DNA of 16,595 nt from Robiginitomaculum sp. (GTDB lineage Bacteria > Pseudomonadota > Alphaproteobacteria > Caulobacterales > Maricaulaceae), in the NCBI GenBank assembly GCA_021647805.1, contig JAKITZ010000023.1:1-16595 (forward strand), read 5' to 3'. The notes beneath the pieces were generated by a model. That model was not told the origin of the DNA. It saw only the letters and a program-made list of their open reading frames with translations, and did not search any database. The position numbers were made by a program, and so were the translations under genes. Of the stretch, positions 1 through 5,900 are shown one piece after another; position 1 is the first letter of the stretch; every line of letters starts with the position of its first letter.

Positions 1-236
1 TGATCGGCGTTTTCGATATATTGCTGATGATTGCCTTTTTGTAAGGCTCCGAGTAATGCAGAAATTCCCTCTGGTTGGGCGGTGTTCCGCTTAAAGCCCG
101 AAGAAATAGCCGGTAGCAAGGCTTTAACGGCCATTTCTGATGATGATCCGTTAAGGCCAAATTGCTTACCCAAATTACTTATTGCATCACCATTTTGCGC
201 TTGGGAAAGCATATCGAAAAAATTTAATCCAGCCAT
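1..236 (-). CDS. DUF937 domain protein, 5' part (runs off left edge)
   Basis: Seen: an open minus-strand frame of 78 codons begins at ATG 234-236 and leaves the window without a stop. It reads MAGLNFFDMLSQAQ at the N-terminus, followed by NLGKQFGLNGSSSEMAVKAL and then LLPAISSGFKRNT, LLGALQKGNHQQYIE. This pattern (a short N-terminal helix, a QFGL segment, an ALLPA-x-S-x-G-x-KRN motif and a LLGAL-x-x-GNH-x-x-Y segment) fits the N-terminal half of DUF937, a small helical family that includes E. coli YidB and whose function is unknown. A Shine-Dalgarno-like AAGGAA lies about 8 bases upstream of the ATG, which supports the start. The gene lies downstream of the UDG-like gene on the same strand, but 175 bp and an inverted repeat separate them, so it is probably transcribed separately. 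Family assignment is from memory of the motif pattern; the C-terminal part cannot be seen. Confidence 0.82.
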   Translation of the reverse strand, partial: MAGLNFFDMLSQAQNGDAISNLGKQFGLNGSSSEMAVKALLPAISSGFKRNTAQPEGISALLGALQKGNHQQYIENAD

Positions 237-328
237 TTGGTTTCATTCCTTAAAATCAATAAAATAATATCAGTCATTGTTTTCATTATGGGTAGTTCGG
301 CCGATATTGCTATCAAAAACTAATAAAC

Positions 329-367
329 CATACTAAAAACACTGAATTAAACCGTATTTTTAGTATG
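329..367. repeat. AT-rich inverted repeat between DUF937 and UDG-like genes (terminator or operator)
   Basis: The left arm CATACTAAAAA (329-339) is a perfect reverse complement of TTTTTAGTATG (357-367), 11 bp. After one C/A mismatch two further pairs are possible, leaving a loop of 11 bases. It sits 44 bp below the stop of the minus-strand UDG-like gene and about 92 bp above the DUF937 start. On the minus strand the hairpin is followed by a T-rich stretch. It could be a weak intrinsic terminator for the UDG-like gene or a protein-binding site upstream of the DUF937 gene. The low GC of the stem argues against an efficient terminator. Confidence 0.55.
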
Positions 368-411
368 CTTTATCTTCTGGATCCATCAACTTAACCAAAA
401 ACTGGGTTCCC

Positions 412-1011
412 TTAACTTTCGCTCAGAAATGTTGCTACATTCGCTATCGTAGTATGTATATGATCCTTACACTTGGGTTGATTGTAAGATTGTCCGGCTG
501 GATGATATGTTTCAAAAACCCTGAGGCTGGTTGACATACGAATATTCTGCGCCGCCCTTTTAGCCGGGTTGCCGCACAAAATTACGGCCTTCAGATTGGA
601 CAAGAGCTGAATAAGGCGCAACAAATAAGGTATTCCACGGCGTATCTCGGTTATCTTTGGATTCTGGTTTTTTTCTTCTGAACTCAAGTTCCAGGGAACC
701 ACGTTCCATAACACCGTATCTTCTCTTTTAATACCTGCGTCGGCAAGAATTTTTAGCGTATTTCTGGCAGTGGGGTCAGGGTTGTCGCGTGAGATGAAAT
801 TGGTTCCGACGGCCTTTGGTCCAGGCGTTTCTAATACCCAAAGAAGCTTTGCATTAATGCCGCCGTCTAATGGGTCGAAATAAGGCATTCCAACCTCGGA
901 ACCCAGCTCCTTCTTTAATTCATCAACAAACCGCGTAAGGGAGACGATATGCGGCTTGTGCAGCATGTTAATCTTATAATCCTTGTTCAGGCTTTCAGGT
1001 TTGTATTCCAT
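412..1011 (-). CDS. Uracil-DNA glycosylase superfamily protein
   Basis: Predicted DNA base-excision repair enzyme of 199 aa, or a related hydrolase of the same fold. Seen motifs: ETPGPKA at residues 61-67, matching the motif A position (GEAPG in family 4/5 enzymes); SRDNPDPTARN at 74-84; WNVVPWN at 102-108; CGNPAKRAA at 146-154; and YHPAGQSYN at 169-177, the His-containing motif B loop. The spacing of these motifs fits the UDG fold over the whole length. Only Cys146 and Cys181 are present, so the four-cysteine iron-sulfur cluster of family 4/5 enzymes cannot form. The start at 1011 is supported by AGAGGG a few bases upstream; Met16 is a possible shorter start. It stands alone, with gaps on both sides, so no operon partner suggests its substrate. 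Superfamily membership is fairly secure; uracil as substrate is inferred. Confidence 0.8.
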   Translation of the reverse strand: MEYKPESLNKDYKINMLHKPHIVSLTRFVDELKKELGSEVGMPYFDPLDGGINAKLLWVLETPGPKAVGTNFISRDNPDPTARNTLKILADAGIKREDTVLWNVVPWNLSSEEKNQNPKITEIRRGIPYLLRLIQLLSNLKAVILCGNPAKRAAQNIRMSTSLRVFETYHPAGQSYNQPKCKDHIHTTIANVATFLSES

Positions 1012-1057
1012 ACTACCCTCTAGAATCTGTGCGATGTTGAATCAATAATATCAAAAG

Positions 1058-1073
1058 ATAACCGATTTCCACT
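1058..1073 (-). repeat. Degenerate copy of the AAAACCGGTTCCCACT repeat core
   Basis: ATAACCGATTTCCACT (plus strand) matches the repeat core at 1262-1277 in 13 of 16 positions and in the same orientation, about 200 bp away. It lies about 50 bp upstream of the UDG-like start. The similarity is short, so chance is possible; the shared orientation and shared intergenic gap make decayed copies of one element plausible. Confidence 0.35.
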
Positions 1074-1261
1074 GAAAGGTAAAAGGCAAATACCACTGGG
1101 CAATGTAGGAAGTTATACTATTGAAAATGCTGCCGCGCTTTGCTCGAACTGTGACAGCGGTGCCATTATACAGTTGATCGTGGCAACCTTGAAGGGCGGG
1201 TGAGGGACTAAAGCTTTTGTTGGTAAATTCTCGTTCTTTAGTGGTCGCATTTGCTTGCCAC

Positions 1262-1280
1262 AAAACCGGTTCCCACTTTT
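1262..1280 (-). repeat. Rhizobiales-like intergenic palindromic repeat core
   Basis: On the minus strand this reads AAAAGTGGGAACCGGTTTT, containing the 8-nt palindrome AACCGGTT and flanked by CAAAA/TTTTG arms (1261-1282). From memory, this core is the centre of short elements scattered through intergenic DNA of many Rhizobiales, where AAGTGGGAACCGGTTTTC is followed by a segment like AAGATCATGCGCAAACAAAG. Here the following minus-strand bases (CAAGCAAATGCGACC then ACTAAAGAAC) resemble that continuation. It lies just past the stop of the LpxL-like gene. The 289-bp gap 1012-1300 holds no convincing gene; apart from this repeat and its decayed copy I see nothing else there. Confidence 0.5.
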
Positions 1281-1300
1281 TGACTCGATGGAGTATATCA

Positions 1301-2218
1301 TTATTTCTTGTAGAAATGTTTTGGCCATCTTCGGTGTACCCAAAACCAGTTTTGCGGGTGCTTACGGATTTCTTCTTCCAAAAATACATTGATCTGCTCG
1401 ACAGTTTCGGCGATCGCTTTGGTTTTATTTGTGTTGGTTGACGCTTGCATCGGTGCATGAAAGCGGACTTTGAAACGAGCTTTGGGTAATCGTTCGATTG
1501 AAACAGGTATTATTGGCGCATCAAAACGCAAAGCTATACGGGACGGGCCGGGTGCAGTCATTAGTTTGTGACCAAAGAAGTCAGCTGAAATTCCTAAATT
1601 GAACTTCTGATCGTTTAGGAAAGTAACGCTGTGGCCTTTTTTCATCGCTTCCAGCATTTCTTTGGCACCGGCTCCACCTTTGGCGCTTAATTTTGGTATG
1701 CCATAGGCCAAACGAGTTTTCGTGATAGAGCGGTCAATCCACGGATTATTAGTATGGCGATATGATACCCGCGCGGGTAATCCACTAAGGCAAATCGCTG
1801 CCGCCATTACTTCCCAATTGGCAAAATGGCCGGACACCAGAACTGCCGGTTGACCGCTGTCGATAATTTTTTGTAAATGTTCGTGGCCGATGATTTCAAC
1901 TCGGCCATCGGCACCATAGGGGCGTAATTTCGTTAAGTGCGGGAACTCACCGCCGATACGTCCAAGATTATCCCAACACTCTTCGACTAATTTTTCGGTC
2001 TGCTGCTCGGTATAATTAGGAAAAACCAATTTGACATTGATAAGTGCGGTGCGATTGGCTCTGGTCAAGGGGCCGACTTTTCTAGCCAGCCAGCCACCAC
2101 AGCTTGAGGCCATTTCAATCGGCATTAGGCGAAATATGCCAAGCACTAAATGCCAAAATCCGGCTTCTAGCAACCATTGCGCCCATTGCCAAAAAGATGC
2201 TTTGCGGTTCATCGGCAT
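1301..2218 (-). CDS. LpxL/HtrB-family lipid A late acyltransferase
   Basis: A 305-aa inner-membrane acyltransferase expected to transfer a fatty acyl chain from acyl carrier protein to a Kdo-lipid A precursor. Seen: a hydrophobic N-terminal anchor (about residues 17-33); SGHFANWE at 129-136, giving the catalytic H131-x4-E136 motif; a FLNDQKFN segment around 200-207; and a C-terminal HPQNWFWVHRRWP motif, typical of HtrB/LpxL proteins. Length is normal for the family. The gene is the last of a four-gene minus-strand operon and overlaps lpxK. The start at 2218 has AAAGG about 10 bases upstream; Met3 (2210-2212) would instead give an ATGA overlap with the lpxK stop, as at the other junctions of the operon. 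The product could act on lipid A in the step after LpxK and WaaA. The exact acyl chain and position cannot be read from the sequence. Confidence 0.92.
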   Translation of the reverse strand: MPMNRKASFWQWAQWLLEAGFWHLVLGIFRLMPIEMASSCGGWLARKVGPLTRANRTALINVKLVFPNYTEQQTEKLVEECWDNLGRIGGEFPHLTKLRPYGADGRVEIIGHEHLQKIIDSGQPAVLVSGHFANWEVMAAAICLSGLPARVSYRHTNNPWIDRSITKTRLAYGIPKLSAKGGAGAKEMLEAMKKGHSVTFLNDQKFNLGISADFFGHKLMTAPGPSRIALRFDAPIIPVSIERLPKARFKVRFHAPMQASTNTNKTKAIAETVEQINVFLEEEIRKHPQNWFWVHRRWPKHFYKK

Positions 2219-3189
2219 TTTGGCAAAACCTTTTGCAACAAACTGATAATATCATTTGCAGGATCAAACACTAATTCCACAGGCCAGATCAATAATTCAT
2301 TTCTAAGATCTTCTGGCCAACGCATTAAATCTTTGGCGGTGGTAATTAGCTTTGCGCCAGAGCTTGTAGCCCAAGCAAATAAATCCGCCACATGCTTGTC
2401 AGTATAAGGTTGATGATCGGCAAATGCTATCTCTTGCTCCAAACCGGCACCGGCGTCACGTAATGAGGAAAAGAATTTTTCCGGGCGGCCAATGCCGGCA
2501 AAGGCGATTAGTTTTCCATCTGGTGCCTTATCTGGTGCCTGTAAATGGCTGCGGAAAACTAAGCCATTATATCCGCCAAGGTCTGGTTGTTTTTCACCGC
2601 CGATCAGCACGATTGCATCGGCCCGTGTTACTGCATTTTGCACAGTTTCGCGTAATGGACCAGCCGGAAATACCCTGCCATTTCCATGACCAACACCGGT
2701 ATCAATTGTAATTATTGCCAGATCTTTGTGCAATGATGGGTTTTGAAATCCATCGTCCATAATCAGACAACAAGCGCCATTATCTATGGCTAGTTGCGCG
2801 GCTTGTAATCGATCGCGGCCAATAAAAACCGGAGCAATTTCAGACAACAATAATGGCTCGTCACCTACTTGTGTGTAATTGTGTATTGTCGGATCAACCT
2901 TTGTCGGTTGTTTTATCGAACCACCATGCCCGCGTGAAATAAATGCTGGGTTTTTTCCTTGCGCCAGCAATGCTTTGGCAATCGCCATTGCCAAAGGAGT
3001 TTTACCGCTACCGCCAAGACTGATATTGCCAACACATATTACAGGCACAGATAGTTTTGTTGGTTGAATTTTTTCGTATCTGTTTTTGGCGATAGTTGAA
3101 TAAATCCAGCTAACCGGAGTTAACAAAGCTCTAGTCAATGGTGCGGCAGCATGCCCGTGTTTTTCGTTCCAAAATGCCGGAGCTTTCAT
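2209..3189 (-). CDS. lpxK: Tetraacyldisaccharide 4'-kinase LpxK
   Basis: LpxK phosphorylates the 4' position of the tetraacyldisaccharide 1-phosphate to give lipid IVA, at the cytoplasmic face of the inner membrane. The 326-aa protein shows a hydrophobic N-terminal anchor (about 18-34), a Walker A loop GNISLGGSGKTP at residues 54-65, a SRGHGG segment at 85-90, VGDEP at 108-112, and DDGFQ at 145-149, all typical of LpxK. The next part, DTGVGHGNGRVFPAGPLRE, is also the family pattern. The ATG overlaps the waaA stop as ATGA, with AGGGG just upstream, and the 3' end overlaps the acyltransferase gene by 4 to 10 bases. This implies translational coupling. The neighbours catalyse adjoining steps. 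One small variation is Ser rather than Thr before GKTP, which is conservative. Confidence 0.96.
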   Translation of the reverse strand: MKAPAFWNEKHGHAAAPLTRALLTPVSWIYSTIAKNRYEKIQPTKLSVPVICVGNISLGGSGKTPLAMAIAKALLAQGKNPAFISRGHGGSIKQPTKVDPTIHNYTQVGDEPLLLSEIAPVFIGRDRLQAAQLAIDNGACCLIMDDGFQNPSLHKDLAIITIDTGVGHGNGRVFPAGPLRETVQNAVTRADAIVLIGGEKQPDLGGYNGLVFRSHLQAPDKAPDGKLIAFAGIGRPEKFFSSLRDAGAGLEQEIAFADHQPYTDKHVADLFAWATSSGAKLITTAKDLMRWPEDLRNELLIWPVELVFDPANDIISLLQKVLPKCR

Positions 3190-4466
3190 TTGTCGCCCCT
3201 GTTTAATAAATTCAACAATGCAGGTATAATTTGTTGTGACATTTTTCTTGCTTCATCTGCCAGCTCGTTAGCAGCATTAGTTATTGCCAGTTTTGTCCTC
3301 TTTGGGTTATTAAAATGATAAATAATAGCAACCGATATTTGTTCTGGACTGTCAGTGAACTTAACCGCACCGAAGTGTTCTAATTTGTCATAGGTTTCCG
3401 CAAAACTCATCACGTTTGATCCTGATAGAACTGATTTTCCGGCGATAATTGCCTCGATAGGGTTATGACCCTTGCCGCCGTTAAGCGAGCCAGCAACGAA
3501 TACAATTTGCGCCAGTTCAAGCCAATATTGCATTTCACCAATAGTATCGGCAACCCAAACGGTTTTGCCAATGGTTATATGCTCAGAGCGAAGGCAGTAA
3601 CTTATATTGTTTTGCTTACATATATCAGTAATTTCCTGTCGTCGGTTGGGGTGGCGCGGAGCCAGAATTAGCAATGCCTCTGGGTATTGCTGTAATATTT
3701 GCTGGTGCGCTTGTAATAATACGTCCTCCTCGCCGCTATGGCTTGATGCCGCCAACCAGACGGGGCGGTTTGCTGCGAGCTTGGAGAGCTTTGCTAATTC
3801 GGCACTGTTCGGGGCTTTTGGCTTAATAAGGGTTTTTAGGTTTCCCGGTCTTGATACTACTTGGCCGATGAAACTTTCCAGCATTATTGCTGTTTGTTCG
3901 TCGGCTGCTGTAATCCAGTTAAATTGCGAAAATAGGTATTTTGCTGTGTTGTTTCTTTTGCGCCAATTATTGCGAGATTTTTCGTTCATTCGGGCATTTA
4001 CCAACGCCAAAGGAATTTGCCGCTGTTTGCTTGTCATTATAAGATTTGGCCAAATTTCAGACTCAAGTAAAATCCCAAGGGCAGGTCGCCAATGATCAAG
4101 GAATTTGCCCATTGCCTTTGCTGTATCCATTGGCAGATATTGGTGAATTTGATGTGGCTGCATATTTTCGGATAATAATTTGGCAGAACTCATTGTTTGC
4201 GAGGTGAACAAAAACTGCAAATCCGGTTGTTGCTCTCGCATTTTGTCAGCCAATGCCATGCCAAGAGATATTTCGCCAACGCTGGCTCCGTGAATCCAGA
4301 TCAATGTACCTTTGGGGCGTTCGGTTTTGGTTTTGGCGTGTCGCTCAAGTAAACGGCTTGTATCTTCTTTGCCGATTTTGGCACGATGACGGTATATCAG
4401 TCCGTAAACAAACCCAAATAGTCCGTCCACTGCGCGATATATCGACAATAGTGCCGAACGTTTCAT
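3186..4466 (-). CDS. waaA: 3-deoxy-D-manno-octulosonic acid transferase WaaA
   Basis: WaaA (KdtA, glycosyltransferase family 30) transfers Kdo from CMP-Kdo to lipid IVA. The 426-aa protein begins with a hydrophobic anchor (about residues 7-25), then shows IHGASVGEI at 58-66, containing the family's catalytic Glu region. Further along come FTSQT, LESEIWPNLI, NARMNEKS, AASSHSGEE, APRHPNRRQEI, GGKGHNPIEAI and a C-terminal GSNVMSFAETY segment, all family hallmarks in the right order. Length matches bacterial WaaA. The ATG overlaps the DUF374 stop as ATGA, and AAGGA precedes it by about 8 bases. Number of Kdo residues added (one or two) cannot be told. It acts just before late acylation, which fits the downstream LpxL-type gene. 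Confidence 0.96.
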   Translation of the reverse strand: MKRSALLSIYRAVDGLFGFVYGLIYRHRAKIGKEDTSRLLERHAKTKTERPKGTLIWIHGASVGEISLGMALADKMREQQPDLQFLFTSQTMSSAKLLSENMQPHQIHQYLPMDTAKAMGKFLDHWRPALGILLESEIWPNLIMTSKQRQIPLALVNARMNEKSRNNWRKRNNTAKYLFSQFNWITAADEQTAIMLESFIGQVVSRPGNLKTLIKPKAPNSAELAKLSKLAANRPVWLAASSHSGEEDVLLQAHQQILQQYPEALLILAPRHPNRRQEITDICKQNNISYCLRSEHITIGKTVWVADTIGEMQYWLELAQIVFVAGSLNGGKGHNPIEAIIAGKSVLSGSNVMSFAETYDKLEHFGAVKFTDSPEQISVAIIYHFNNPKRTKLAITNAANELADEARKMSQQIIPALLNLLNRGDK

Positions 4467-5209
4467 GATCCGTCCTTTGCCGAAGGTTCTATAGGTTTAT
4501 GCCCACAGGCAATATCTGCTCTACGGGTTGCACAATTTATCATGCCTTCCATTTGTTGGCGGTTGTTTTCCATCTCTGCTGCATCGGCATCCTTATTGAC
4601 GAATATTGTGCCTTCCCAAACAATAACTCCTTTTGCAAACGGAAATGGCAGGCAAAAACGATCCCAACTATTAAAGAATTTTGCTCTATTGGTCGAACAA
4701 CCAAGGCAGATAATCGGTGCGCCGGTTTTGGCGGCTAATTGTATAGCTCCCATGCTGGCTCGCATTCTTGGCCCTCGTGGCCCGTCCGGAGTGATAGCCA
4801 TGCAACCATTATTGTTTATATGATCGATCATTTTACGAAATGCGGACAGGTTACCTTTGTTTTTGCTGCTTTTTGATTTGTTACTGGCGGAGCCGCGAAT
4901 GACCTCGACACCTAGCATTTGTACTGCTTTGGTTATAAATGCACCATCAGGTGATAATGAAATTAAAATACTGGGGGTTTGTTTGGTTGGCGGTTTATCT
5001 TGTGGCCAGACCGGAGCTAAAAGCAATACTCTTGAGTGCCACAACACGGCAATGGCTCCCTTACCATCAGCCCAAATTGGCTTAATGACCTCGTGTCCTT
5101 CTATCTGCCAGCGCGTTGTGTGCTTGACCAACTTAATATATCCGGTCAATAACACCGCCAACATAAATTGAACTGGTCGTGAGCGAAAAAATTTCTTCAT
5201 CATGATCAT
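4463..5209 (-). CDS. DUF374 lysophospholipid acyltransferase family protein
   Basis: First gene of the lipid A operon, 248 aa. Seen: a hydrophobic N-terminal segment (about residues 13-27), the AVLWHSRVLLL block at 54-64 where DUF374 proteins have their conserved Trp-His, a DGAFITKAVQMLGVEVIRGSAS block at about 88-109 and the strongly conserved ITPDGPRGPRM stretch at 139-149. These place it in the DUF374 family, related to PlsC-type acyltransferases and often found beside waaA in alphaproteobacteria. Its acyl acceptor is not established. A Lys/Ser/Asn-rich stretch at 107-120 looks like a small insertion after the RGSAS motif. Several starts are possible (Met1, Met3 and Met4); none has a good Shine-Dalgarno sequence, so the start at 5209 is tentative. 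Only 31 bp separate it from the divergent phosphatase gene. Confidence 0.87.
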   Translation of the reverse strand: MIMMKKFFRSRPVQFMLAVLLTGYIKLVKHTTRWQIEGHEVIKPIWADGKGAIAVLWHSRVLLLAPVWPQDKPPTKQTPSILISLSPDGAFITKAVQMLGVEVIRGSASNKSKSSKNKGNLSAFRKMIDHINNNGCMAITPDGPRGPRMRASMGAIQLAAKTGAPIICLGCSTNRAKFFNSWDRFCLPFPFAKGVIVWEGTIFVNKDADAAEMENNRQQMEGMINCATRRADIACGHKPIEPSAKDGS

Positions 5210-5240
5210 TGTGTAGCGCGTCTGTTACAGAAAGGCACCC

Positions 5241-5900
5241 ATGACATTTGATTTAACTACGAAACAGGGTCGAAAAAATGCATATTCAGATCTGATATGG
5301 CGTGATCACGGGTTTTTGCGGGTCTGGTTTAAGAATCAACGCTGGATTTCCAAAGAAATGGTGCGAACAAACCAGCCATCGCCGGTGCAAATCAAATATT
5401 GGGCTGAGCAGGGTATTCGCACGATAATAAATCTGCGCGGCGGTATTCATAGCGGTTTTCACGCTTTAGAGGCCGAGGCTTGCAAAGAACACGGCATAAC
5501 TTTGGTAAATTTTACCGTTAGATCCCGGGACACTCATTCGCCAGAAGAAATTTTTGGGCTTCGGGATTTGTTTGAAAGCATAGAGTACCCGGCATTGATG
5601 CATTGCAAGTCTGGTGCGGACAGAGCTGGTTTTGCCGCGGCTTTATACATGCACTTTCGTCAAGGGCAGCGTATTGAACAAGCATTGCAACAATTATCCA
5701 TACGCACTTTGCATATCAAGCAGGGCAAAACAGGAATGCTTGACGCTTTCTTTGAAGCTTATCTGGAATTTTCGACCAAGAAACCGATCAGCTTTTCCGA
5801 CTGGGTTGAATTTGAGTATGACCGTGATGGTGTAAAGGCTGACTTTATGGCGAGCTGGATTGGCAATATTACTGTCGATAAAATCCTGCGCCGGGAATAA
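5241..5900 (+). CDS. CX5R (tyrosine/dual-specificity-type) phosphatase
   Basis: A 219-aa cysteine phosphatase, probably cytoplasmic since no signal peptide or membrane segment is seen. The active loop is HCKSGADRAG at residues 121-130, with Cys122 as nucleophile and Arg128 closing the CX5R motif. Asp97 in VRSRDTHS is a candidate general acid. The N-terminal block DHGFLRVWFKNQRWIS (22-37) followed by VRTNQPSP (41-48) and GIRTIINLRGG (58-68) is the usual layout of an alphaproteobacterial subfamily that, from memory, often sits near waaA/lpxK. A Lys right after the catalytic Cys recalls lipid phosphatases such as PTEN and PTPMT1, so a lipid or sugar phosphate substrate is possible; this is inference. 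The start has AGAAAGG about 5 bases upstream. It diverges from the lipid A operon and meets the oxidoreductase gene stop to stop. Confidence 0.88.
   Translation: MTFDLTTKQGRKNAYSDLIWRDHGFLRVWFKNQRWISKEMVRTNQPSPVQIKYWAEQGIRTIINLRGGIHSGFHALEAEACKEHGITLVNFTVRSRDTHSPEEIFGLRDLFESIEYPALMHCKSGADRAGFAAALYMHFRQGQRIEQALQQLSIRTLHIKQGKTGMLDAFFEAYLEFSTKKPISFSDWVEFEYDRDGVKADFMASWIGNITVDKILRRE

Noticed and set aside
1051..1458. Minus-strand open frame of 135 codons in the gap and the end of the acyltransferase gene
   Set aside because: It overlaps the well-supported acyltransferase C-terminus in another frame and its product is not protein-like (Lys/Arg-rich start, no known motif).
3607..4095. 162-codon plus-strand frame within waaA
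   Set aside because: Antisense to conserved WaaA motifs, Cys/Arg-rich product, no start context.
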